Assembly: GCA_046350095.1 (NCBI GenBank)
Contig: JAXMBA010000007.1
Coordinates: 310,001-374,000, forward strand
Length of the DNA: 64,000 bases
Source of the DNA: Urbifossiella sp046350095
GTDB lineage: Bacteria; Planctomycetota; Planctomycetia; Gemmatales; Gemmataceae
Reading direction: 5' to 3'
Part shown: piece by piece, positions 8,095-16,680 of the stretch
Layout: each line of letters starts with the position of its first letter
Position numbering within the stretch: position 1 is the stretch's first letter
Notes under the pieces: generated by a model
Databases searched by the model: none
Seen by the model: only the letters and a program-made list of their open reading frames with translations
Told to the model about the DNA's origin: nothing
Made by a program: the position numbers and the translations under genes

Positions 8095-9531
8095 ATGAAG
8101 TCCGCGCTGAAGTACCTCCTGCCGATCGCGCTCCTGCTGGGGATCGTGTTCGCGGTCACCGTGTTCTCGTGGCACAAGCCCCCCGAGGAGCCGGAGAAGA
8201 AGGACGAGAAACTCGTCCCGACCACGCGGGCGCTCGAGTACTTTACGACCACCCGGAAGTGGGAACTGGGCGACGGCACGCTGCTGCCGGACAACATGAC
8301 CAGCCTCCAGGACGTGGCGTTCACCGGGTATTACGAGGCCGGCGAGGTCACGAACGCCACGCAGTTCTGGTTCCGCAACCGTCACCCCGGGCCGGTCACG
8401 CTGAAGCTCGCAGGCGTGAACTGCGGGTCGTGCAGCGGGGCGCGGGTCGCCGTCGTCCCGCCGTCGGCGGCGGAAGTGCTCTACCGCATGGCGGGCTTCT
8501 CGGTCCTGCCGTTCGGCCCCGTCGCAGCGTGCCCCACCGGCATGGCCGGGGCCGGCACCGTCTTCACCAACGAACTGAAATGGGAGGCGCACACCTTCCT
8601 CGAAGGCAACGTCAGTTACACCATCCCGCCGCCGGCGACCGGCAACCCGTGGGCCATGCCGCTGGGGATTCTCGAACTCAACTTCAAGGTGAAGCCGAAC
8701 CCACGCGTCCCACTGAGCGCGCGGTTCGCCACGTTCGACGAGGCCGGCCAACCGCTCCAGCCGGACGACCTGTTCTCCATCTTCTACGCCCAGGCACAGC
8801 CGGCCGAGGTGGATAAATCCGCGATCGACGCCGGGGAGTTGGCCGATAACACCCAGGGTCGGACGCACGTGGTCACGGTGTACTCGTCGACCCGCGGGCC
8901 GGGCGAACTGCCGGGGCTGACCGCCCGGGGGATCAACCCGGGCGGTCAGCCGCCGGGGCCGTTCGTGACGACCGGCCCGCCGGAGCCGGTGCCGCACGCC
9001 GAACTGGCGGCGCTGGCCGCCGACTACACCGCCCGCGCCAAGCAGCCGGTGCGGGTGCGGTCGGCGTACCGCATCCCGGTCACAGTCGTCGGCCGGGTCG
9101 GCGACGCTCGTCCGGACATCGGCCGGCTCGAGCGCGAGGTGTGGATCGACACGGGCGTGCCCGGGGCCGATCCGCGGAAGATTACCGTGAAGGCCGCGGT
9201 GACCGGCCCGGTCACGATCGCCGGCGGGGCGACCGAGTTGAACCTCGGCTCGTTCAAGGCGCAGGCCGGTGCCGCGGAGACGGTGCTGCTGAGCACCGAC
9301 CTGCCGGACGCCCCGCTGGAAGTTGTGCCCGGGACGACCCGGCCGGACTTCCTCGACGTGTCGCTGAAGAAGTTGCCCGAAGGCGGCGGCCGCGGCCAGT
9401 GGCAGTTGACGGTACGGGTGCCGCCGAACCGGGTGCAGGGGGAGCTGACCGACGGGCTGGTGATGCTGGAGCTGAAGGGGCCTAACCCCCAGCGCATCCG
9501 CATCCCGGTCCGCGGCCGCGGGGTGTTGTAG
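8095..9531 (+). CDS. Membrane-anchored protein with CGSCSG motif, function unknown
   Basis: A 478-residue protein with an uncleaved N-terminal anchor (residues 6-23, KYLLPIALLLGIVFAVTVFS) and a large periplasmic part made of predicted beta-sandwich repeats. Early in the soluble part, FRNRHPGPVTLKLAGVNCG continues into CGSCSG. This is similar in style to DUF1573-like proteins, where a conserved Asn-Cys-Gly stretch follows a strand reading 'F.n.g...l.l'. The DUF1573 link is tentative. The start ATG 8095 gives the anchor; the frame stays open upstream to 7549 without meaning. It is followed after 41 bases by the cytochrome/metallophosphatase gene on the same strand, so the two probably form a unit acting at the membrane. 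Confidence 0.75.
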   Translation: MKSALKYLLPIALLLGIVFAVTVFSWHKPPEEPEKKDEKLVPTTRALEYFTTTRKWELGDGTLLPDNMTSLQDVAFTGYYEAGEVTNATQFWFRNRHPGPVTLKLAGVNCGSCSGARVAVVPPSAAEVLYRMAGFSVLPFGPVAACPTGMAGAGTVFTNELKWEAHTFLEGNVSYTIPPPATGNPWAMPLGILELNFKVKPNPRVPLSARFATFDEAGQPLQPDDLFSIFYAQAQPAEVDKSAIDAGELADNTQGRTHVVTVYSSTRGPGELPGLTARGINPGGQPPGPFVTTGPPEPVPHAELAALAADYTARAKQPVRVRSAYRIPVTVVGRVGDARPDIGRLEREVWIDTGVPGADPRKITVKAAVTGPVTIAGGATELNLGSFKAQAGAAETVLLSTDLPDAPLEVVPGTTRPDFLDVSLKKLPEGGGRGQWQLTVRVPPNRVQGELTDGLVMLELKGPNPQRIRIPVRGRGVL

Positions 9532-9572
9532 GCGGGCGAGCCCCGCGGGCAGGACGCAAGGGGGGTACGGCG

Positions 9573-11273
9573 ATGCTCCAGCAGAATGGCACTCGGCTCG
9601 TCGGCCTCCTTGCGCTGGCCGCGCTCGTCGTCGGTCTCGTCTACGACGCCGTCGCCCAGACGCCGCCCGCGGCCCCGCCGCCGGAATCGGGCGCGTGGCC
9701 GAGCGTCGGCGGCACGAAGGTCTTTTCGACCTGGCCCGCTGGCCGCCCCGAGGCGGTGCTGATTCTGTCCGGCCAGACGTTCGGATTTCTTAGCCCTTGC
9801 GGGTGCAGCCGCCCGCAGACCGGCGGCCTCGAACGCCGGGCCAACCTCGTCTCGCGCCTCAAGGCCAAGGGCTGGCCCGTCGCCGGCGTCGACCTCGGCG
9901 ACTTCTATCCCGCGAAATCGGCGGTGAAGGAGCAAGGGCTCCTGAAGTACGTCACCGGCATGAACGCCCTCCGCGAGATGGGCTACCTGGCCGTCGGAGT
10001 CGGCAAGAACGAATTCGACGGCGACCTGCTCCAGGTCGTGGCCGCGTACGCGCTGCAGAAGGAGCGGGCGCCGTTCAGCCTGGGTGGGAACATCGCCGGG
10101 AAGGCCGGCGACGCCGTCATCCCGCGTGAGCAGTACTTTCCGCCGGCGCCAGACGGCAAGCGGCCGCTCGTGGGGCTAACCGAAGTCGCAGACGTGGGCG
10201 GCGTGCCCGTCGGCGTCGCCGGGGTGGTCGGGCCGAGCGTGGCGAAGGCGGTCGAGGGCTCGGCCGCCGGGTTCGGGTTCCTCGGCAACAAGGACGTTCT
10301 CGACGCCGCCGTGAAGGAGTTGGCCGCACACCCCAAGCGGCCGAAGCTCAACGTCCTGCTCTACCAGGGGACGGCGGACGAGGCGCGCAAGGTGATCGCC
10401 GACCGGCCCGAGTTCCAGGTGGTGCTCTGCCAGGCCGACGACCCCGAGCCGCCGCAGTACCCGGAACTGATCGGCAAGACGCTTCTCGTACAGGTCGGGC
10501 ACAAGGGCCGCTACGTCGGGGCGCTCGGCGTCTTCCGCAAGGCCGACGGGTCGTTGGACCTGCAATACCAGCTCGTGCCGCTCGGCGAGGAGTTCCTGAC
10601 GCCCGAGGGAGACGAGGCGGCGAAAGGGAACGCCGTGCTCGGGCTGCTGGAGGACTACACGAAGCAGGTGAAGGAGCGGAACTTCCTGGCGAAGGTGGCC
10701 CGCACGCCGCACTCGGCGCAGCTCCAGAAGCCGGAGCTGAACTTGAGCTTCGTCGGCAGCGAGCGCTGCCTCGGGTGCCACGCCGGCGAGTTCGCCAAGT
10801 GGAAGGACAGCAAGCACGGTCACGCCTACGAGGGGCTGGAGGTGTACGCCAAGCGGCCGGGCAACCGCCAGTTCGACCCCGAGTGCATCGTCTGCCACAC
10901 CGTCGGGTACGGGGTGAAGACCGGCTTCGAGAGCACCGAGAAGACGCCGGCGCTGAAGGACGTGGGCTGCGAGAGCTGCCACGGCCCCGGCAGCGGACAC
11001 ATGAGCGCCCCGCGCGACGCCGACCTGCTGAAGCTGCTGTCGCCGTGGAAGCTGACGCCGACGGACCGGCTGCCGGACGTGGCGACGTTCGAGCGGATCG
11101 CCAAGGCGCCGGTCGGCGGCCCCGGCGGGCTGACGGACCTGCCGGCGGCCCAGCAGCGGATCGTGAACGCGGTGTCGCAGGCGTGTACGAAGTGCCATGA
11201 CCACGAAAACGACCCGCACTTCGACCTGGCCAAGTACTGGCCGAAGGTGGTCCACGGGGCGGGGAAGAAGTGA
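9573..11273 (+). CDS. Secreted metallophosphatase-like / tetrahaem cytochrome c-554-like protein
   Basis: A 566-residue exported protein. The N-terminal hydrophobic segment (10-28) is a signal peptide or anchor. Residues about 60-330 resemble the metallophosphatase part of UshA/5'-nucleotidase-like proteins (VLILSGQTFGFLSPCGCSRP, VDLGDFYP, VGVGKNEFDGD), although several metal ligands look altered. Residues about 390-560 carry four CxxCH haem sites at C399 (CLGCH), C438 (CIVCH), C466 (CESCH) and C538 (CTKCH), in the spacing of cytochrome c-554-like domains. A periplasmic electron-transfer role is inferred. The pairing of these two regions is known in planctomycetes and other bacteria, but its reaction is not established. 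It lies 41 bases after the membrane protein at 8095. Confidence 0.88.
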   Translation: MLQQNGTRLVGLLALAALVVGLVYDAVAQTPPAAPPPESGAWPSVGGTKVFSTWPAGRPEAVLILSGQTFGFLSPCGCSRPQTGGLERRANLVSRLKAKGWPVAGVDLGDFYPAKSAVKEQGLLKYVTGMNALREMGYLAVGVGKNEFDGDLLQVVAAYALQKERAPFSLGGNIAGKAGDAVIPREQYFPPAPDGKRPLVGLTEVADVGGVPVGVAGVVGPSVAKAVEGSAAGFGFLGNKDVLDAAVKELAAHPKRPKLNVLLYQGTADEARKVIADRPEFQVVLCQADDPEPPQYPELIGKTLLVQVGHKGRYVGALGVFRKADGSLDLQYQLVPLGEEFLTPEGDEAAKGNAVLGLLEDYTKQVKERNFLAKVARTPHSAQLQKPELNLSFVGSERCLGCHAGEFAKWKDSKHGHAYEGLEVYAKRPGNRQFDPECIVCHTVGYGVKTGFESTEKTPALKDVGCESCHGPGSGHMSAPRDADLLKLLSPWKLTPTDRLPDVATFERIAKAPVGGPGGLTDLPAAQQRIVNAVSQACTKCHDHENDPHFDLAKYWPKVVHGAGKK

Positions 11274-11291
11274 GCAACGGGCCGCCCGCCC

Positions 11292-12140
11292 TCAATCCTC
11301 CAGCACCGCCGGGTCACACTTCGCGGCCGCCTCGTCGGCCAGCTGGTCGAGGACGCCCTGCACCTGGCTCATCCGCTCGGGCCGCTTGTTGGCGTTGAAA
11401 CTGAGGCACCCGTCGATCAACTCCGCGAGCGCCGGCGGCAGGCCGGCGTTGAGCTCCTTCACGGGCCGGTACTGCTCCTTGTACCACTTCTCCGTCACCT
11501 TCAGCCCCTCCCCCATCGGCGCGCACGACGGCGGCAGCTGGAGCGTCGCCAGCCGGTACATCGTGGCCCCGAAGTTGAAGACGTCGGTCCGCTCGTTCAC
11601 CAGCTTGTGGGCGACCGTCTCCGGGGCGATGTACTCGGGCGTCCCCTGCACGCGGTCCTTCGGCTCGCCCTTGACCCACGCCAGCCCGTAGTCGATCACC
11701 TTGACCGCGGTGCCGCGCCCGAGAATGAGGTTGTTCGGCTTCATGTCGGCGTGGATGACGCCCTGCTTGTGCATGTGCGTGAGGGCGTCGGCGATGCGTT
11801 CGAAGACGCGGAGCATTTTCGGCTGGCGGAGCAGCGGCAGCTGGTCCATCGTGGTGCCGGGCACGTACTCGATCAGCAGCTTGGCCTTCTTCGGGCCGCT
11901 AAACCAGCCCTGCTCCAGCTCCAGGCAGTACACCTTCACGAGGTTGGGGTGGTTGAGCATCTGGCCGACGCGGAACTCGTGCTTCGCCTGCTCCAGGTAC
12001 TTCAGGTCGTCCTTGCCGTCGATGGGAACCAGCTTCAGGGCGTAGTCCTTGCCGTCCTCCTCTCGCCGGACGTGTAGAATGCTGCTGTGGGCCCCGCTCC
12101 CGAGGGTCTGAACGACGCTAAACTTGCCGATCTTGTCCAC
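11292..12140 (-). CDS. Serine/threonine protein kinase, kinase domain only (non-RD)
   Basis: A 282-residue cytoplasmic kinase with no transmembrane segment or sensor domain. Visible motifs are the glycine loop LGSGAHSS, K36 in YALKLVP, catalytic loop IHADMKPNN (D132, N137), metal-binding D150 in VIDYGLA (DYG in place of DFG) and PEYIAPE. The usual Arg of HRD is Ala, so it is a non-RD kinase and may not need activation-loop phosphorylation. The start is GTG 12140, preceded 4 bases away by GAGGGGAGA. The open frame continues to 12269, but that would overlap divergent putA and adds non-family sequence. The stop lies 18 bases from the end of the convergent cytochrome gene. Its substrates are unknown. 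Confidence 0.9.
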   Translation of the reverse strand: MDKIGKFSVVQTLGSGAHSSILHVRREEDGKDYALKLVPIDGKDDLKYLEQAKHEFRVGQMLNHPNLVKVYCLELEQGWFSGPKKAKLLIEYVPGTTMDQLPLLRQPKMLRVFERIADALTHMHKQGVIHADMKPNNLILGRGTAVKVIDYGLAWVKGEPKDRVQGTPEYIAPETVAHKLVNERTDVFNFGATMYRLATLQLPPSCAPMGEGLKVTEKWYKEQYRPVKELNAGLPPALAELIDGCLSFNANKRPERMSQVQGVLDQLADEAAAKCDPAVLED

Positions 12141-12144
12141 GGCC

Positions 12145-12153
12145 TCTCCCCTC
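12145..12153 (-). promoter_or_regulatory. Ribosome binding site that sets the GTG start of the kinase gene
   Basis: On the minus strand this reads GAGGGGAGA, 4 bases before GTG 12140. It is one of the few clear Shine-Dalgarno sites in the window. It favours the GTG start over upstream in-frame ATGs that would overlap the divergent putA. Confidence 0.6.
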
Positions 12154-12240
12154 GGTGGCACACCCGCAAGTCGTACGTTCAGCCCGCAATGATAACGGAA
12201 CCCCGGCCCGGCGGCAAACGACCCGTCGCGGGGGGAGCCT

Positions 12241-15237
12241 ATGAGCGCCGCTGACACCGAAGCCCGCACCCGTCAGATCGGCCGCGAGGTCTTCGCTCGC
12301 ATCGACCGCTCCGGCCCCGTGCCACTCACGAAGGCGTGGCTCGACGACCGTCTCATGGGCATCGGCACGTCCGACCCGGCCTTGAAGGTCCAGTTGTTCC
12401 GCTTCGTGGACACGCTGCCGTACCTGAAGACCACCCCCGAGATCACCCGCCACCTGGCCGAGTACCTCCGCGAGGCCGAGCGCGACCTGCCGGGCTGGGT
12501 GCGGGCCGGGCTGAAGGTGATGCCGCGCGGCGGGCCGCTCGGCGGGCTGCTGGCGTGGTCGGCGAAGACCGGCGCTCGCCAGATGGCCCGCCGCTTCATC
12601 GCCGGGTCGAACGTGCCCGAGGTCAGCGCCACCGTGCGGGCGCTGCGGGCGCGCCGGTTCGCCTTCACCATCGACCTGCTCGGCGAAGCCACGATTACGG
12701 AGGTCGAAGCGGATCACGTTCAAAAACAGTACCTCGAACTGCTCGCCGGGCTGTGCCGCGAGGCAGCTGGCTGGGCCGACGACCCGCTGACCGACCGCGA
12801 CGACCGCGGCCCGATCCCGCGGGTGAACGTGTCGGTGAAGCTGTCGGCGCTGTACTCGCAGTTCGACCCCATCGACCCCGTTGGCACGAGCCGGGCGGTG
12901 CTGCGGCGGCTGCGGCCGATCCTCGAAGCGGCCCGGGCCGGCGGCGCGTTCGTGAACTTCGACATGGAGCAGCACGCTTTCAAGGACGTGACGCTCCGCA
13001 TCTTCAAGGACGTGCTTTCGGAGCCGGCGTTCCGCGACTGGCCGCACGTCGGCATCGCCATGCAGGCGTACCTCCGCGACACGGAAGCCGACCTGGCCGC
13101 GCTGATGAAGTGGGCGCGCGACGACCGCCGCTGCCGCGTCACGGTGCGGCTCGTGAAGGGCGCCTACTGGGACTACGAGACGGTGATCGCCGCCCAGAAC
13201 GACTGGCCGGTGCCGGTGTGGACGCGGAAGCCCGAGTCGGACGCCTGCTTCGAGCGCTGCACCGACTTCCTGCTGGAACACTCCGACTGGCTGGTGCCGG
13301 CGTTCGGGTCGCACAACGTCCGCAGCATGGCCCACGCCGTCGCCGCCGCGGAGGCGAGGGGCGTGGACCCGCGGCGGTTCGAGATCCAGATGCTGTACGG
13401 CATGGCCGACCCGCTCCGCGACGCGGTGAAGTCGCCGGGCCACCGGGTTCGGGTGTACACGCCATACGGGCAGCTGCTGCCGGGGATGGCGTACCTCGTC
13501 CGCCGGCTGCTGGAGAACTCGTCGAACGACTCCTTCCTGAAGGCGAGCTTCGCCGACGGGGCCGCCGAAGAGGTGCTGCTGATGAACCCCGCGGAGTTGA
13601 CCGTCACCCCGAAACCGGCTCTCAAGGTGCAGGCGGTGGGCGTTCCCGAAGAGCCGGTCTTCAAAAACGAACCGCCGACCGACTTCGCGCGCGAGGACAG
13701 CCGCGCCGCCATGCGGGCCGCGCTGGCGTCGGTGCGGCAGCAACTCGGCCGCACCTACCCCGCGATCGTCGGCGGGCGGGCGCTGCCGGTCGGGGCCACG
13801 ATCGAGCGCGTGAACCCGTCGCGCACCTCGGAGCTGATCGGCCGCACCGCCTCCGCGACCGTGGACGAAGCGACCGCCGCCGTGGCGGCGGCGCGGGCGG
13901 CGTTCGACGCCTGGCGTGACACCCCCGTCGGGGAGCGCGCCGCCCTGCTCCGCCGCGTGGCGAACCAGTTCCGCCGCCGCCGCTTCGAGCTGTCCGCGTG
14001 GATCGTGCTCGAAACCGGCAAGCCGTGGCGCGAGGCCGACGCCGACGTGGCGGAAGCCATCGACTTCTGCGACTTCTACGCGGCCGAGGCCGTGAAGCTG
14101 CACCGGCCGCACAGCCGAAACGTGGCCGGCGAGGACAACACCACCTTCTACGAGCCGCGCGGCGTGGCCGTGGTCATCGCCCCGTGGAACTTCCCGCTCG
14201 CCATCCTCACCGGCATGACGGCCGCCGCGGTGGTCACGGGCAACCCCGCGGTCATGAAGCCGGCCGAGCAGTCGGGGGTGATCGCGGCGAAACTGATGGA
14301 GTGCTTCGAGGCCGCGGGCGCGCCGCCGGGCGTCGTGAACTACCTCCCCGGCGAGGGCGAGGTGATCGGCCCCGTGCTCACCAACCACCCGGACGTGGCC
14401 GTCATTGTGTTCACCGGCTCGGTGAAGGTCGGGCTGCTCATCCAGGAGCAGGCGGCGCAGACGCCACCGGGGCAGGCGTTCGTCAAGCGCGTCATCGCCG
14501 AGATGGGCGGCAAGAACGCCGTCATCGTGGATTCGGACGCCGACCTGGACGAGGCCGTGAAGGGCGTCGTGGACGGCGCCTTCGGCTACGCGGGCCAGAA
14601 GTGTTCGGCCGGCTCCCGCGCCATCGTGCTGGCGGACATCTATGACCAGTTCCTCGCCAGGTTGATCGAGGGGACCAAGAGCCTCACGGTCGCCCCAGCC
14701 GACGAGCCGGGGGCGTCGCTCGGCCCGGTGGTGGACGCCGAGGCCCGCGACCGCATCCGCGCCGCCATCGAGCGCGGTAAGTCGGAAGCACGGCTGGCCT
14801 ACGAGGCCGACCTGGGCCCGCTCGCGGGTCAGGGCTTTTACGTCGGCCCGACGGTGTTCGCGGACGTGCCGGAAGGCGCCTGGATCGCCCAGGAGGAGAT
14901 TTTTGGTCCCGTTCTGGCGGTGACCCGGGCGAACGATCTGGACGACGCCCTGCGGATCGCCAACGGGACGAAGTTCGCGCTGACCGGCGGGGTGTACAGT
15001 CGCAGCCCTGAACACATCGCGGCGGTGAAGCGGCGGTTCCGGGTCGGAAACCTGTACGTGAACCGGAAGTGCACCGGGGCGCTGGTGGACCGCCAGCCGT
15101 TCGGCGGGTTCAAGCTGAGCGGCATCGGCTCGAAGGCCGGCGGCCCGGACTACCTGCTGCAGTTCGTGCTGCCGCGGACGGTGACCGAGAACCAACTCCG
15201 CCGCGGCTTCGCTCCCGAGGCCGGGGCGGGCGAGTGA
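12241..15237 (+). CDS. putA: Bifunctional proline dehydrogenase / delta-1-pyrroline-5-carboxylate dehydrogenase
   Basis: Oxidises proline to glutamate in two steps within one 998-residue polypeptide. The N-terminal FAD-dependent proline dehydrogenase barrel (about 20-450) shows FVNFDMEQHAFKDVTL, RLVKGAYWDYE and QMLYGMAD. The C-terminal NAD-dependent aldehyde dehydrogenase domain (about 500-990) has E754 in IAEMGGKNAVIV and catalytic C788 in GQKCSAGSRAIV. There is no N-terminal ribbon-helix-helix DNA-binding domain, so it is the short PutA type and should not repress its own gene. It is divergent from the kinase at 12140, with 100 bases between the starts. The next gene on the same strand begins 111 bases downstream. 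Confidence 0.97.
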   Translation: MSAADTEARTRQIGREVFARIDRSGPVPLTKAWLDDRLMGIGTSDPALKVQLFRFVDTLPYLKTTPEITRHLAEYLREAERDLPGWVRAGLKVMPRGGPLGGLLAWSAKTGARQMARRFIAGSNVPEVSATVRALRARRFAFTIDLLGEATITEVEADHVQKQYLELLAGLCREAAGWADDPLTDRDDRGPIPRVNVSVKLSALYSQFDPIDPVGTSRAVLRRLRPILEAARAGGAFVNFDMEQHAFKDVTLRIFKDVLSEPAFRDWPHVGIAMQAYLRDTEADLAALMKWARDDRRCRVTVRLVKGAYWDYETVIAAQNDWPVPVWTRKPESDACFERCTDFLLEHSDWLVPAFGSHNVRSMAHAVAAAEARGVDPRRFEIQMLYGMADPLRDAVKSPGHRVRVYTPYGQLLPGMAYLVRRLLENSSNDSFLKASFADGAAEEVLLMNPAELTVTPKPALKVQAVGVPEEPVFKNEPPTDFAREDSRAAMRAALASVRQQLGRTYPAIVGGRALPVGATIERVNPSRTSELIGRTASATVDEATAAVAAARAAFDAWRDTPVGERAALLRRVANQFRRRRFELSAWIVLETGKPWREADADVAEAIDFCDFYAAEAVKLHRPHSRNVAGEDNTTFYEPRGVAVVIAPWNFPLAILTGMTAAAVVTGNPAVMKPAEQSGVIAAKLMECFEAAGAPPGVVNYLPGEGEVIGPVLTNHPDVAVIVFTGSVKVGLLIQEQAAQTPPGQAFVKRVIAEMGGKNAVIVDSDADLDEAVKGVVDGAFGYAGQKCSAGSRAIVLADIYDQFLARLIEGTKSLTVAPADEPGASLGPVVDAEARDRIRAAIERGKSEARLAYEADLGPLAGQGFYVGPTVFADVPEGAWIAQEEIFGPVLAVTRANDLDDALRIANGTKFALTGGVYSRSPEHIAAVKRRFRVGNLYVNRKCTGALVDRQPFGGFKLSGIGSKAGGPDYLLQFVLPRTVTENQLRRGFAPEAGAGE

Positions 15238-15348
15238 GGCATCTTTTTCACCGGCTGTAAGACAGGGAGTCGGGGCGGGTATCGCCCTGGAGCAGTCCCG
15301 CGGCTAGACTGCCCACGCCTGCCCGCCGTCCCGGCTCCCCCGGGTTCC

Positions 15349-16626
15349 ATGCTCACGCCGGCCACCCCGCCCGACACCCTCCGCGACGCCCAGTTCGGGC
15401 GGCTCCGTTCGCTTCTGGCCGAAGTCCTGCCCGGCAACCGCTTCCTCGCCCGAAAGCTCGCCGGCGTTCGCTCCGACGACCTCCGCGGTCCCGCCGACCT
15501 GGCCCGCCTGCCGTTCACCACCAAGCCCGAACTCGCCGCCGACCAGGCCGCGCACCCGCCCTACGGCTCCGCCCTCAGCTTCCCGGTCGAACGGTACTCG
15601 CGGTTGCACCAGACCTCCGGCACCAGTACCGGCCGGCCGCTGCGCTGGCTCGACACGCCGGAATCGTGGGAGGCCGTGCTTCGCTGCTGGCAGGTCAGCT
15701 TCCCGTTCATGGGGCTGTCGCCCGCGGACCGGGTGTTTTTCCCGTTCTCGTTCGGGCCGTTCATCGGTTTCTGGAGCGCGTTCGAGGCCGCGTCCCGCTA
15801 CGGCGCACTCGTTCTGCCTGGCGGCGGGATGCCGAGCACGGCGCGGCTCCGCTTCCTGATCGAGCACGAAGCCACGGTCGTCTTCGCCACGCCGACCTAC
15901 GCGCTGCACCTGGCGGAGCTGGCGGCGACGGAGCGGATCGAGCTGGCCGGCAGTTCCGTGCGGATGCTCGTTGTGGCCGGCGAGCCCGGCGGCACCATCC
16001 CCGCGACGCGGCGCCGCATCGAGGAGGTGTGGGGCGCCCGCGTCTTCGACCACTACGGCATGACGGAAATCGGCCCGGTCGCGGTCGAGGCGGTGGACAC
16101 GCCGGGCGAGATGATCCTGCTCGAATCCGAGTACATTTGCGAAATTCTGACGCCGGACGGCACCGACCCCGTGCCCGCCGGCGAGTACGGCGAACTGGTG
16201 CTGACGAACCTGTGCCGCACGGGCTGCCCGCTGGTCCGCTACCGTACCGGGGATTTGGTCCGCGTCAGCACCGCGCCCGACCCCGGGGGCCGCACCTGGC
16301 GGCGGCTCGCCGGCGGCATCCTCGGGCGGGCCGACGACATGATCCACGTCCGCGGCAACAACCTGTACCCCGCGGCGATCGAGGCCATCGTCCGCCGCTT
16401 CCCGACGGTGGCCGAGTACCGCATCCACGTCGATCATACCGGACCGCTCGCCGACCTGCGGATCGAAGTGGAGCCGGCCGACGGACACGACGGCCCGGCG
16501 CTGGCAGAGGCCGTCGGCCGGGCGGTGCGCGACGAGTTGCTGTTCCGCGTCGAGGTGACCGCCGCCGCGTGCGGGGCGCTGCCGCGGTTCGAGTTGAAGG
16601 CCCGCCGGCTCGTGCACCACAAGTAG
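15349..16626 (+). CDS. Phenylacetate-CoA ligase-like AMP-forming enzyme
   Basis: A 425-residue adenylate-forming enzyme of the PaaK type. The phosphate-binding loop is TSGTSTGRP (89-97). Later signatures are FDHYGMTEIGPV, VRYRTGDLVRV and GRADDMIHVRGNNLYP, followed by a compact C-terminal domain with the terminal ELKARRLVHHK. It should activate an aromatic or other carboxylic acid as acyl-AMP and then usually transfer it to CoA. No phenylacetate catabolism genes lie nearby, so the substrate is not assigned. The family length (about 430) matches. It starts 111 bases after putA and could be co-transcribed, but no functional link is evident. Confidence 0.88.
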   Translation: MLTPATPPDTLRDAQFGRLRSLLAEVLPGNRFLARKLAGVRSDDLRGPADLARLPFTTKPELAADQAAHPPYGSALSFPVERYSRLHQTSGTSTGRPLRWLDTPESWEAVLRCWQVSFPFMGLSPADRVFFPFSFGPFIGFWSAFEAASRYGALVLPGGGMPSTARLRFLIEHEATVVFATPTYALHLAELAATERIELAGSSVRMLVVAGEPGGTIPATRRRIEEVWGARVFDHYGMTEIGPVAVEAVDTPGEMILLESEYICEILTPDGTDPVPAGEYGELVLTNLCRTGCPLVRYRTGDLVRVSTAPDPGGRTWRRLAGGILGRADDMIHVRGNNLYPAAIEAIVRRFPTVAEYRIHVDHTGPLADLRIEVEPADGHDGPALAEAVGRAVRDELLFRVEVTAAACGALPRFELKARRLVHHK

Positions 16627-16680
16627 CACGGGCGCACCGCGATTCCTAAAATACCCGCCGCCCCGCCCCGGAGCCCTCCC

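Noticed and set aside
12140..12269. Longer N-terminus for the kinase starting at 12269
   Set aside because: It would overlap divergent putA and adds residues unlike the family; GTG 12140 has a clear ribosome site.
12118..15195. Open frame of 1025 codons opposite putA
   Set aside because: putA has both catalytic domains intact; the antisense frame has no motif and skewed composition.
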